Origin: Dehalococcoidia bacterium
Lineage (GTDB): Bacteria; Chloroflexota; Dehalococcoidia; SHYD01
Assembly (NCBI GenBank): GCA_009692945.1
Contig: SHYD01000006.1
Span: 1-53,391, forward strand
Direction: 5' to 3'
Length of the DNA: 53,391 bases
Numbering within the stretch: the first letter of the stretch is position 1; every line of letters starts with the position of its first letter. Shown in pieces: positions 35,758-44,212 of this stretch. The notes below the pieces were generated by a model. The model saw nothing but the letters and a program-made list of their open reading frames with translations, was not told where the DNA came from and did no database searches. Both the position numbers and the translations under genes were made by a program.

Positions 35758-37196
35758 AGGAATATTGCGAGCGAGCCCTCAACGTCGCCCAACTGAAGGG
35801 CGCCACCTACGCAGATGTCCGCATTATTGCCCGAGAGGTCCAGGGGATCACCGTCAAGAATGGGCAGGTCCAATCGCTGACCCACCACGAGAGCTTCGGT
35901 TTCGGAGTGCGGGTGCTGTGCAACGGCGCCTGGGGCTTCGCTGCCAGCGCCACCCTATCCCAGCCTGAGATTGAACGGACCGCCGCACTAGCGGTCCAGT
36001 TGGCCAAGACCGCCGCCCGCACGCACCTCCACCCCGTTGACATCGGACGGCCCGAAAAACATGTCGGGCGCTACCGGACCCCCGTGAAAACCGACCCATT
36101 CCACGTTCCCCTGAGCGACAAGATCACGCTGCTGCTCCATGCCTCGGAGACCATGCAGAAGGTCCCGGGTATCGCGGTGGCGGAGGCGGCCCTCGAACTC
36201 CAGAAGGAAGAGAAGACCTTTGCGAGCACCGAGGGGAGCTTCATCGAGCAGGAGATCATCGAGACCGGCTGTGGCATCGAGGCGACGGCGGTGGGCGAGA
36301 ACGATGTGCAGAACAGGAGTTATCCGAATTCGGTGGGCCGCCACCAAGGGACCGAGGGATGGGAGTTTGTGGAACGATGGGATCTGTTGGGCAACTCTGG
36401 CCGCATCGCCGAGGAGGCGGTGGCCCTGCTCACCGCCAAACCGTGCCCGCCCGGGGTTACCACCGTGATTCTGGACGGTTCTCAGGTGGCGCTGCAAGTG
36501 CACGAAAGCTGCGGCCATGCGGTGGAACTCGACCGCGTGCTGGGAACCGAGGCCGCGTTCGCCGGCACCAGCTTCCTCACCACCGACAAGCTGGCGGGGT
36601 TCCGCTACGGCTCCGACGCCGTGAGCCTCACGGCCGACGCCACCATCCCCGGCGGCCTGGGGACCTTCGGCTTCGACGACGAGGGCATCCCGGCGCAACG
36701 GTGGCCGCTGGTGGACCGGGGCCAATTTGTGGGGTACCTGATGTCCCGAGAGACTGCTGCCGGTCTCGGGCTCCGCAGCAACGGGGCGATGCGGGCGGAT
36801 GGCTGGGGCCGGCTGCCATTGATCCGGATGACCAACGTCAACCTGGAACCGGGCGATTGGACCCTGGAAGACCTCATCGCAGATACTGATGACGGCATCC
36901 TGATGCAGACGAATCGGAGTTGGAGCATCGACGACAAGCGCCTCAACTTCCAATTTGGCACGGAGATTGGTTGGGAGATCAAGAACGGCAAGCGCGGCGA
37001 CATGTTGAAGAACCCGACGTATACCGGAATGACCCCCGCGTTCTGGGGGAGTTGTGACGCCGTCTGCAACCGGGACCACTGGGTGATTTGGGGCACGCCC
37101 AATTGCGGCAAGGGCCAACCCGAACAGGTGGCCCATACTGGCCACGGCGCAGCCCCGGCTCGGTTCCGTAACCTCCGCGTCGGGTTGATGCGCTAA
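35754..37196 (+). CDS. tldD: TldD-type metalloprotease subunit
   Basis: 480 aa of the TldD/PmbA family. The zinc motif HESCGH (His250, Glu251, His255) is intact, the mark of the catalytic TldD partner. TldD/TldE heterodimers trim peptides, including leader peptides of modified peptides in some bacteria. The likely partner, tldE/pmbA, starts 0.9 kb downstream, separated by a DUF402 gene and a protease remnant. Translationally coupled to the dehydrogenase by ATGA. Confidence 0.92.
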   Translation: MKEYCERALNVAQLKGATYADVRIIAREVQGITVKNGQVQSLTHHESFGFGVRVLCNGAWGFAASATLSQPEIERTAALAVQLAKTAARTHLHPVDIGRPEKHVGRYRTPVKTDPFHVPLSDKITLLLHASETMQKVPGIAVAEAALELQKEEKTFASTEGSFIEQEIIETGCGIEATAVGENDVQNRSYPNSVGRHQGTEGWEFVERWDLLGNSGRIAEEAVALLTAKPCPPGVTTVILDGSQVALQVHESCGHAVELDRVLGTEAAFAGTSFLTTDKLAGFRYGSDAVSLTADATIPGGLGTFGFDDEGIPAQRWPLVDRGQFVGYLMSRETAAGLGLRSNGAMRADGWGRLPLIRMTNVNLEPGDWTLEDLIADTDDGILMQTNRSWSIDDKRLNFQFGTEIGWEIKNGKRGDMLKNPTYTGMTPAFWGSCDAVCNRDHWVIWGTPNCGKGQPEQVAHTGHGAAPARFRNLRVGLMR

Positions 37197-37209
37197 CCAG
37201 TTCTGTCTC

Positions 37210-37698
37210 ATGCCCCAATCCATCACCGAGATAAAGCGCCACCTCGATGGGCGCGTGCAGCAGTTCCATTGCGACCTGCTGCACCAGGACAGTGAAGTCA
37301 CCATCATCCGGTTCCATGCAACGGGAACGCCCTATGCCAGCCGAATCCATCATTCAGACGGTTTTTTCTGGCCCGGCCGCAACTACCTGATGTACCAACT
37401 TTTTGGATCGGACAACGAGGTGGCCGGGTACCGGTTCGACGTGTGCAAGGATGTCCGTTGCTCACCGGATGCGGTTGAGTTCACGGACCTGCTGCTGGAC
37501 GTCGTGGTAAGCGGTGAAGGGACGGTCGAGGTTCAGGACGAAGACGAGGTGGACGCTGCCCACGCTGCGGGCCAACTGACGCCGACCGACCTCGCGGTAA
37601 TCATCCAGGCCAGATCCATCCTGGTGGATGAGGTGGCCTCGATCATCAGCGAAGCTCAGGCGCTGAGACGGCGGCTGACCCTCGGATCAGGAGCGTAG
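37210..37698 (+). CDS. DUF402 domain-containing protein
   Basis: 162 aa. The DUF402 core is recognisable: FFWPGRNYLMYQLFGSDNEVAGYRFDVCKDV, then DAVEFTDLLLDVVVSGEGTVEVQDEDEVDAAHAAGQLTPTD. Members include nucleoside phosphatase-like (Ntdp) proteins and the FAU-1 RNA-binding family; some hydrolyse nucleoside diphosphates. Starts 13 bases after the tldD stop, so it is probably in the same transcript; the ribosome-binding site is weak. Confidence 0.8.
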   Translation: MPQSITEIKRHLDGRVQQFHCDLLHQDSEVTIIRFHATGTPYASRIHHSDGFFWPGRNYLMYQLFGSDNEVAGYRFDVCKDVRCSPDAVEFTDLLLDVVVSGEGTVEVQDEDEVDAAHAAGQLTPTDLAVIIQARSILVDEVASIISEAQALRRRLTLGSGA

Positions 37699-37699
37699 C

Positions 37700-38035
37700 C
37701 GGTCCAACCGGCGGCCGCAGCGGGACGCCAGGCTGCCGCGGCGCGATGCGCATTTCGCAATAGCCCTTGAAGACTGACCACTGTCGCAGCGTCGCTCGAA
37801 TGCGTTCCACGGGGATGGCGAACCCGACCGCGTGATCCAGGCGGCCCTTCGCTCCTTCGGCCCTGCCGATGCTCATCCCCATCACCTCGCCATGCGGTGA
37901 CCACTGGGCCGCCGCTGTCGCCGGGGTTGAGCGCCATCGACATCTGCAGCAGCCCCGCCTCGGAGGTCGAGATGCGGCTGGCGGCCATCCCCCAAGCTAG
38001 GCTGGGCTGAGGATCATTGTCCACGACCCTGCGAC
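37700..38035 (-). pseudogene. remnant of a trypsin-like (S1/HtrA-type) serine protease
   Basis: On the minus strand VVDNDPQPSLAWGMAASRISTSEAGLLQMSMALNPGDSGGPVV holds the Ser motif GDSGGP, and after a one-base shift near 37885 the family continues as EVMGMSIGRAEGAKGRLDHAVGFAIPVERIRATLRQW. The catalytic His and Asp halves are missing upstream. It is antisense to neither neighbour but fills the gap between DUF402 and pmbA. Confidence 0.7.
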
Positions 38036-38108
38036 CCCAGCGATTCGGCCGTTTCCTGGTATGATCGTGTCCAGGCAACACCTACGGAATCCTGAACCTG
38101 GGGGAGAC

Positions 38109-39446
38109 GTGCTCACAGAAATCGAACTGAGAAGGATTACCGGCAGCGCACTGGCGTACTCCAAAGCGGATCAGACCGAGGTGATGATCACCGAAAACGA
38201 TTCGGCCCTGACCCGATTCGCCAACAATGAGATCCACCAGAACGTGGCGGAGCGCGACACGACGGTCCTGATCCGGGTGGTGTTCGGTAAAAAGATCGGG
38301 GTTGCGACCCTCAACCGGGCCGACGAAGCCGGGGTACGAATGGCGGTCGAGCGGGCCAACGACCTAGCCCAGTTTCAAGTGGAGAACCCCGACTTCAAGA
38401 CCCTGCCGCCCCCTGGTCTGGCCACGCGGGTGAGCGGGTTTCACGAGGGAACCGCCGATTTTTCTCCCGAGGACCGGGCGTGGGCTGCGGGCATCGTGCT
38501 CCGAAAAGCGAAAGATGCCGGGCTCGTTGCCGCAGGCCATGTCAGTACCGACATTGCGCAGATCGCGGTGGCCAATTCGTTGGGAGTCTTCCAACATCAT
38601 GCTTACACCGAATCACAAATCAACGTGGTGATGATGTCTGATTCATCATCCGGCTACGCTGCCCGCTTGGATGGCAACGCCGCCCGGCTTGATCCCGAAT
38701 CGGCCGCCGACGAGGCTGTGGCAAAGGCCGTGGCTGGACGTTCCCCACGCCCCTTGGACCCCGGGCGCTGCGAAGTGGTGCTCGAAAGTTACGCGGTCTG
38801 TGACATGCTGGACTTTCTGGGCTACTTGGGCTTCGGCGCCCAAGCGGTGCAGGAAGGACGAAGTTTCATGGCGGGGCACTTGGGTCAGAAAGTGCTTGGC
38901 GGGAACATCACCATTTGGGACGACGGGCTCGACCCCGTCGGTATTCCAATTCCCTTCGATTACGAGGGGGTGCCGCGCCAGCGGGTCAATCTGGTCGACC
39001 AGGGCGTGGCCAGTGGGGTGGCGTACGACAGTTTCTGCGCAGGCAAGGAGGGCAGGGAATCCACTGGTCACGCCCTCCCCGCCGGGCAGACCTTCGGGCC
39101 GATCCCGATGCATCTGCATCTGGCGCCGGGCGAAGCTTCCCGCGAAGACCTGATTCGGTCGGTCCGCCGCGGTGTGCTGGTAACCCGGTTCTGGTACACC
39201 CGACCCGTGCACCCGCTCTCCATCACCGTGACCGGGATGACACGGGACGGCACCTTCCTCATTGAAAACGGCGAGATAGTGGGTCCGGTCCACAATCTCA
39301 GGTTCACCCAAAGCTACCTCGATGCGCTGCGGTGCGTCGACGGGATCGGGCGCGAACCAATGTTGAACAAGGAGTCTTTCGCGTACGACCTGGCTCCGGC
39401 CCTGAAGATCGGCGCGTGGGATTTCACGGGTTCCACTGAGTATTAG
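38109..39446 (+). CDS. pmbA: TldE/PmbA-type metalloprotease partner
   Basis: 445 aa of the TldD/PmbA family without the HExxxH motif, as expected for the TldE partner. Features: FANNEIHQNVAERDTTVLIRVVFGKKIGVATLNR at the N-terminus, YAVCDMLDFLGYLGFGAQAVQEGRSFMAGHLGQKV, and GLLIRSVRRGVLVTRFWYTRPVH-like C-terminal strands with MTRDGTFLIENGEIVGPVHNLRFTQSYLDAL. I place the start at the GTG 38109 (VLTEIELRR); the frame is open to an ATG at 38061 that lies in the protease remnant. Probably forms a heterodimer with TldD. Confidence 0.88.
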   Translation: MLTEIELRRITGSALAYSKADQTEVMITENDSALTRFANNEIHQNVAERDTTVLIRVVFGKKIGVATLNRADEAGVRMAVERANDLAQFQVENPDFKTLPPPGLATRVSGFHEGTADFSPEDRAWAAGIVLRKAKDAGLVAAGHVSTDIAQIAVANSLGVFQHHAYTESQINVVMMSDSSSGYAARLDGNAARLDPESAADEAVAKAVAGRSPRPLDPGRCEVVLESYAVCDMLDFLGYLGFGAQAVQEGRSFMAGHLGQKVLGGNITIWDDGLDPVGIPIPFDYEGVPRQRVNLVDQGVASGVAYDSFCAGKEGRESTGHALPAGQTFGPIPMHLHLAPGEASREDLIRSVRRGVLVTRFWYTRPVHPLSITVTGMTRDGTFLIENGEIVGPVHNLRFTQSYLDALRCVDGIGREPMLNKESFAYDLAPALKIGAWDFTGSTEY

Positions 39447-39705
39447 CGGAAGCCGGCGGCACGCCCGCAACGAATCGTGATGTCGCTCCACCGCCACCCT
39501 GCTGCCACACCGTCATTATGCTGGTCTCGTATCAAACGGCGCCGGGAACGATGCGGGCCGGCCTGATGCAGCACGGCCCGACGATCGGGAGTCTGGACCC
39601 GTAGTTCCCGACCATCGGATCACCGTTGGCGGACTGGGACCCCTTACCCAACCCGGTGGTCCGCGGGAAGCGGTCGCTTACCGGCTGACTGACGGGGTTC
39701 CGATC
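39447..39705. other. 259-bp convergent gap, no clear gene
   Basis: Between pmbA and the frameshifted UPF0016 gene. A short ORF at 39518-39604 (MLVSYQTAPGTMRAGLMQHGPTIGSLDP) faintly resembles the N-terminus of fumarylacetoacetate-hydrolase family proteins, but is too short to assign. No repeat copy is present. Confidence 0.3.
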
Positions 39706-39979
39706 TTACATGACCTCAAACCACAACAGGCCGCCGATCACGACAAACGAGACCGCCGCCGCTTTGTGAAGCAGCGCCTGGGGGCAGCAGGTGGCTCAGC
39801 GTCTGACCAACCACCACCCCAATCAGGGTTACCAACACCAAGGCCGCGGTCGCCCCCAGGAACACCACCAACGGATTCCTGTTCTCGCTTGCTAACGCTA
39901 TGACCGCCAACTGCGTCTTGTCGCCGATCTCGGCGACGAACAACAGGCCGAAGGTCATCAAAAACAATTTCCAGTCCAT
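39706..39979 (-). pseudogene. UPF0016/GDT1-type cation transporter half, frameshifted
   Basis: MDWKLFLMTFGLLFVAEIGDKTQLAVIALASENRNPLVVFLGATAALVLVTLIGVVVGQTLSHLLP carries the signature E-x-G-D-[KR]-[TS]. Removing one base of the CCCCC run (39784-39780) restores QALLHKAAAVSFVVIGGLLWFEVM and a stop at 39706, the normal length of a single-repeat UPF0016 protein (about 90 aa). Members export Mn2+ or Ca2+. As written the product ends in unrelated residues, so either the base call or the gene is damaged. Confidence 0.75.
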
Positions 39980-40001
39980 GGCGCCGTCCTCGGATATGGA
40001 G

Positions 40002-40043
40002 AAAGACGAAGCGCCCGCTGCAGGGAGCGGGCGCTTCGTCTTT
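40002..40043 (-). terminator. rho-independent terminator of rpoD
   Basis: Perfect 18-bp stem AAAGACGAAGCGCCCGCT / AGCGGGCGCTTCGTCTTT, six-base loop, 12 bases past the rpoD stop on the minus strand. Confidence 0.85.
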
Positions 40044-40055
40044 CGACTGCGATGT

Positions 40056-41528
40056 TTACTCGAGGTAGTCCTTCAGTTTCTTGCTCCGGGAGGGGTGCCG
40101 CAGCTTGCGCAACGCTTTGGCTTCGATCTGCCGGATGCGCTCGCGGGTCACTCCGAACTCCCGGCCGACCTCTTCCAGGGTGCGGCTGCGCCCATCATCG
40201 AGTCCGAACCGCAACCGCATCACCTTGCGTTCCCGGTCGGTCAGGGAGTCGAGCACCTCTTCGACCTGTTCTTTCAACAACTGGTGGGAGGCGGCATCGG
40301 CTGGGGCCAAGGCGGTCTGGTCCTCGATGAAATCTCCCAGATGGCTGTCTTCCTCACCAATAGGAGTTTCGAGAGAAACCGGCTCCTGAGAGACCTTGAT
40401 GATGTTCCGGACTTTTTCCGCGGGCAGCTCCAACTCCGCGCCGATCTCCTGAGAGGTGGGTTCCCTGCCGTACTCCTGGACGAGCCGCCGGCTCACCCGC
40501 ACGAGCTTGTTGATGGTTTCCACCATGTGCACCGGAATCCGGATGGTGCGCGCCTGATCGGCAATCGCCCGAGTGATCGCCTGCCGGATCCACCAGGTGG
40601 CGTAGGTGCTGAACTTGAAACCCTTGCGGTAATCAAACTTCTCGACCGCCCGGATGAGACCGATGTTGCCTTCCTGGATCAGGTCCAGCAACGACATGCC
40701 CCGGCCGATGTACCGTTTCGCCACACTGACCACCAGCCTGAGATTGGCCTCGGTCAACCGCCGCTCTGCTTCCTGCCCATCCAGTTTCATGAGCCGGTAA
40801 TGGGTCTCCAGCGACTGGCGATTGGTGCTGAAGTACGAGGCCGCGTCCGGGTCCTGGATCAGCGTGTTGAGACTCACTGAGACTCCGTTGCGGTTGACCA
40901 CCTGGGTGAGCAGCCCCTGCAGGATGTGGGTCGCGGTGGACACCTGCACGAAGGTCGGGTCGTTAGCCATCGGCTCGCGGCCGACCGCCAGGGCAACCCT
41001 CGCAAGGGTTTCCTCGGGCATTTCGCTATCAATGGCGGTGCGGACACCGGGAAGTTCCAGGAGCTTCCCAAGTTCAAGGTTTTCGTCGATCTCCAGTTCA
41101 CGGGAAAACGCACGCAGGGCGGGCTCGGCGTCGCGCAGCCGTTGAACCATCGTTACCGATATCTCGACGGCGCTGGGTGAGCGGCCTTGGGTCCGATTCC
41201 AGGCGGCCTCCAGCAGACGGACAGCCTTCGCTTCCTCCATCCGGCGGGCCAGCAATTTCTCATCCGCGGCGGTGAGCAGATAGACACGCCCGATCTCGCG
41301 CAGGTACATGCGGACCGGATCATCAATCCCCTCTTGGTTTTCCAGGTCCAGCGTCGCCTCGGCTTCGAGCACCGTATCGTCGGCCATCTTGGGTTCATCC
41401 CACACGTCGCGGCCGATCTGCTGCTCCGGCCAACTGGGGGTGGGGGTCTCCGCCTCCAAGATCGTAATCGTGCCCTCGGGAACCTTGCGGGTCGGTGCGC
41501 CCGGTTGTTCCATGGGTGTCTCTGCCAT
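40056..41528 (-). CDS. rpoD: RNA polymerase primary sigma factor
   Basis: 490-aa group 1 sigma70. Region 1.2 is [29 protein letters not shown], region 2 has [76 protein letters not shown], region 3 is [27 protein letters not shown], and region 4 ends [42 protein letters not shown] long stretch between 1.2 and 2 replaces the usual non-conserved region. The ATG at 41528 has GAAGGAAAG upstream; the longer ORF start is not supported. Follows dnaG by 117 bases. Confidence 0.95.
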   Translation of the reverse strand: MAETPMEQPGAPTRKVPEGTITILEAETPTPSWPEQQIGRDVWDEPKMADDTVLEAEATLDLENQEGIDDPVRMYLREIGRVYLLTAADEKLLARRMEEAKAVRLLEAAWNRTQGRSPSAVEISVTMVQRLRDAEPALRAFSRELEIDENLELGKLLELPGVRTAIDSEMPEETLARVALAVGREPMANDPTFVQVSTATHILQGLLTQVVNRNGVSVSLNTLIQDPDAASYFSTNRQSLETHYRLMKLDGQEAERRLTEANLRLVVSVAKRYIGRGMSLLDLIQEGNIGLIRAVEKFDYRKGFKFSTYATWWIRQAITRAIADQARTIRIPVHMVETINKLVRVSRRLVQEYGREPTSQEIGAELELPAEKVRNIIKVSQEPVSLETPIGEEDSHLGDFIEDQTALAPADAASHQLLKEQVEEVLDSLTDRERKVMRLRFGLDDGRSRTLEEVGREFGVTRERIRQIEAKALRKLRHPSRSKKLKDYLE

Positions 41529-41645
41529 TGTTTTTCTTTCCTTCTCGTCAGATCCGCACGATGCAGCGGTCTGGCCGTTCAAACTCGACCCAGTTTCGTC
41601 GCGGCTCGCCCCTCGCGGGGGGCACAACCAGAAACGGTAGCAGGT

Positions 41646-43592
41646 TCATTCTGTGACACTCGGTTCTGGCCGGCGTTTCATGAGGGCGAGCAGTTGGTTA
41701 TTTAACTGCAACTCCTGGCTTTCGAAGGAACGGAGATCGTCAGCATCGGACGCCGCGCCGGCGTCGCTAGCCGTGCTAGCAACGTCTTGACCGATCATCG
41801 GTAGCAGCCGGCCATCCTCCTCCATCTCGTCCAACCGGGCACGGTGCATAGCTTTCAGACGCCGCACGTGTTGTTGTTCCAAGCGATGCACGCATTGGGC
41901 AAATGCCGCCCGGATCAGGGTTTCGGCCATCACCGGCGGGGTTTGGGACCGAACCGCCTCCAGTCTGGGCAACAGCCACTCATCCACATGATCCAGACCA
42001 GACCCAGGGTTCCGCGTCCACGCCGCCAGCAGTTCACGACCATCGGTGGAGGAAAGGTACTCGGCTTTAAGCAGGTCGGCCGCCGGCGCCAGAAAATCGT
42101 TGTTGAACAACAGCGCCAGACAGTAGTCCTCCACTACGTCAACGGCGAAGGACACGCCCGGTTCAGCCTGGGCGACAGTGCCGGCCTTCGATCGCCCTTT
42201 GGCCGCTGCCCTGCGTGGGAAAGCGTCCCGTAGCGTGCGTTCGTCCACTGAAACCAAGTTGGCCAGACGCTGCAGATAGTGCGCCTGTTCCACTGGGTTC
42301 GCCACATCTTGGATAAAGGGCGACAACGCCTCCACGGCCTGAGCCTTGCCCTTGGGCGACGTGAGATCGACCTTGTCTTGCACCGACTGGAACACGAAGT
42401 CGAGCATGGGAACGCTCCCGTCCACCAGGGCCTGCCACTCCTCCGGGTGATCGCGGATGAGCGCATCGGGGTCCTTGGCGCCGGGCAGCCGCAGGACTTT
42501 GATCTCGCCCTTCTGTTTACCGATGATCCTGGGCACCCCTACCAGGGCGCGGGTGACCACCTGGCGCCCGTTGACGTTCTTCCTCTGCCACTGCCACTCC
42601 CAATCGGGCACCGCCGTCGCTTCTTGCCCCATCGCTTCCGGCGCCACCTCAAGTCCACGCATGGTCGCGGCCTCGCCGGCAGCGTCGGCGTCGAGGGCCA
42701 GCACGACCTCGGAGGTGAACCGGGAGAGCAAGCCCACCTGTTTTTCAGTGAGCGCCGTCCCCATCGAAGCCACAACGTTGGCAAACCCGTGCTGGTGCGC
42801 TGTCAACGCGTCCATGTACCCTTCGACGATAACCGCCTTCCGTGCCTGCCGGATCGCTTCCTTGGACCGGTCGAGGGCATAGAGGAGACCGCTCTTGTCG
42901 AACAGACTGGTCTGAGGCGAGTTGAGATACTTGGGCGGGGCGCCGTCCAGCGTCCGGGCCCCAAACCCCACCACATGCCCGGCAATATCCGAAATCGGGA
43001 ACATCAACCGGTGATGAAACCGGTCATAGGTACCGCGCTCACCCTCCATCAGCAACCCCGCTGCCACCAATTCTTCCTCGGTGAACCCTTGTCCAACCAA
43101 GTACTGCTTCAGGGCTTCACGCCGCTGGGGGCTGTATCCTAACTGGAACGCTCGCAACGTTTCTGGCCAGATACCACGCTCGGCCACATACTCCCGGGCC
43201 TGAGCGCCGTCAGCTCCGTTAATCAGCAGGTTGTGGTAATACCGGGCCGCCGCCTCATTCGCCTCTTTGTACCGGGCGTCAGCAGTCACCTCTTCCTGAA
43301 CCCGGTCGTACTCCGGCAACTCCACCCCGGCTTTTCCTGCGAGCAGCCGGAGCGCGGGGCCAAATTCGATCTGCTCACGGCGCATGACGAAGGTGAAGAT
43401 ATCGCCACCGGTAGCGCATGCCCCGAAACACCGCCAAGACTGCCGGTCCGGAAATACGTAAAAAGAGGGCGTTTTCTCCTGATGGAAAGGGCAGTTCGCT
43501 TTGAAGTTGCGCCCGGCCTTGCCAAGCGCAACGTAACCTGACACCACCGACACGATGTCTAGGCGTTGTTTGATGTCGTCGATCGGGGGCAT
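41646..43592 (-). CDS. dnaG: DNA primase
   Basis: 648 aa. CHC2 zinc domain with Cys34, His37, Cys55 and Cys59 (CPFH...CFGACATGGD; the last pair is CxxxC rather than CxxC), RNA polymerase core with FDRFHHRLMFPISDIAGHVVGFGARTL, TOPRIM motifs VIVEGYMDALTAHQHG and LALDADAAGEAA, and a C-terminal DnaB-interaction helical domain. It synthesises replication primers. dnaG-rpoD is the classical macromolecular-synthesis arrangement without rpsU here. Confidence 0.95.
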   Translation of the reverse strand: MPPIDDIKQRLDIVSVVSGYVALGKAGRNFKANCPFHQEKTPSFYVFPDRQSWRCFGACATGGDIFTFVMRREQIEFGPALRLLAGKAGVELPEYDRVQEEVTADARYKEANEAAARYYHNLLINGADGAQAREYVAERGIWPETLRAFQLGYSPQRREALKQYLVGQGFTEEELVAAGLLMEGERGTYDRFHHRLMFPISDIAGHVVGFGARTLDGAPPKYLNSPQTSLFDKSGLLYALDRSKEAIRQARKAVIVEGYMDALTAHQHGFANVVASMGTALTEKQVGLLSRFTSEVVLALDADAAGEAATMRGLEVAPEAMGQEATAVPDWEWQWQRKNVNGRQVVTRALVGVPRIIGKQKGEIKVLRLPGAKDPDALIRDHPEEWQALVDGSVPMLDFVFQSVQDKVDLTSPKGKAQAVEALSPFIQDVANPVEQAHYLQRLANLVSVDERTLRDAFPRRAAAKGRSKAGTVAQAEPGVSFAVDVVEDYCLALLFNNDFLAPAADLLKAEYLSSTDGRELLAAWTRNPGSGLDHVDEWLLPRLEAVRSQTPPVMAETLIRAAFAQCVHRLEQQHVRRLKAMHRARLDEMEEDGRLLPMIGQDVASTASDAGAASDADDLRSFESQELQLNNQLLALMKRRPEPSVTE

Positions 43593-43635
43593 GCTTGTCC
43601 AGCGGTGGTTGCGGGGATCCTGACCGCTACTTTAC

Positions 43636-43664
43636 AGTCTATCAGCCGCACCGGACGAGAACAA
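43636..43664 (-). promoter_or_regulatory. putative sigma70-type promoter of dnaG-rpoD
   Basis: On the minus strand TTGTTC (43664-43659), a 17-bp spacer and TAGACT (43641-43636), leaving a leader of about 40 bases to the ATG at 43592. It touches the left edge of repeat copy 8. Confidence 0.4.
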
Positions 43665-44029
43665 GGAACGGGTGGCCGGGCTCAGGAGTGGGAGTGCACG
43701 AGGGTGGCAACCCTCCTGCTTGTCCCGAGCCCGTCGAAGGGCCGGAGGAGTGGGGGTGCCCGATAGGAGTGGGCACCTTTTGAATTCATGCCTGGATGGG
43801 GGTTCGAGAGGAGGGGTGTGCAGTGGGGGCGCAGCCGCTTCTGCCGGGGGATGGGGTGTCCCCACACCCAAACGAAATGGGTGGGTGGGTGGGAAGTACA
43901 GACTTGGAGGTTGTCCGAGGAGAAACCGACCCACTCCTATACGGTGCCCCCAACATGGAATTCTCCTCTTTTTTCCTGGGCCGGGGGGAGTGGCTCATAT
44001 CCTCCGAACGCCTGACCCTGAAAAGATAC
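43660..44029 (+). repeat. MITE-like intergenic element, copy 8 (module A split by an insert)
   Basis: The left half (from about 43670) reads GGCCGGGCTCAGGAGTGGGA, GTGCACGAGGGTGGCAACCC; the right half (43943-44029) reads GGTGCCCCCAACATGGAATT, CTCCTCTTTTTTCCTGGG and ends CTGAAAAGATAC, like copy 7 (CTGAATAGATAC). The left inverted end is not clear. Within the left half the 24-base motif around GTCCCGAGCCCGTCGAAGGG (43720-43739) is inserted between CTGC and CCGG. The halves are separated by the 181-bp insert at 43762-43942. It occupies the divergent dnaG/VWA gap (43593-44212), which has no gene. Confidence 0.72.
43762..43942 (+). mobile_element. 181-bp MITE-like insertion with 11-bp inverted ends and 7-bp target duplication
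   Basis: ATAGGAGTGGG (43763-43773) is matched by its exact complement CCCACTCCTAT (43930-43940). GGTGCCC flanks the unit at 43755-43761 and 43943-43949. Removing the unit with one GGTGCCC restores GTGGGGGTGCCCCC-AACATGGAATTC, i.e. module A as seen at 1905-1930. The interior (GTGGGGGCGCAGCC, CTGCCGGGGGATGGGG, TGTCCCCACA) has the layout of module B but different sequence. No transposase gene fits in it. Confidence 0.75.
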
Positions 44030-44212
44030 GCGGCAAAGCCAGCGGCCCTTGCTGGCCCACCGCGCATCCGCACCGTGACCTCGGATCGACGCCCTCAGTC
44101 GTTTCCGAAACGTTTCATATTGCTCGGGCGCCGTTGGGTGTGTTTCCTTGCCTCCGGCCTTGGCCTATACTGAACCAATCCGCCACCGCCCGATCTGCGC
44201 TGAGGGGGCGCC

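Noticed and set aside
39518..39604. FAH-family N-terminal fragment
   Set aside because: Only 28 codons with faint resemblance and no continuation.
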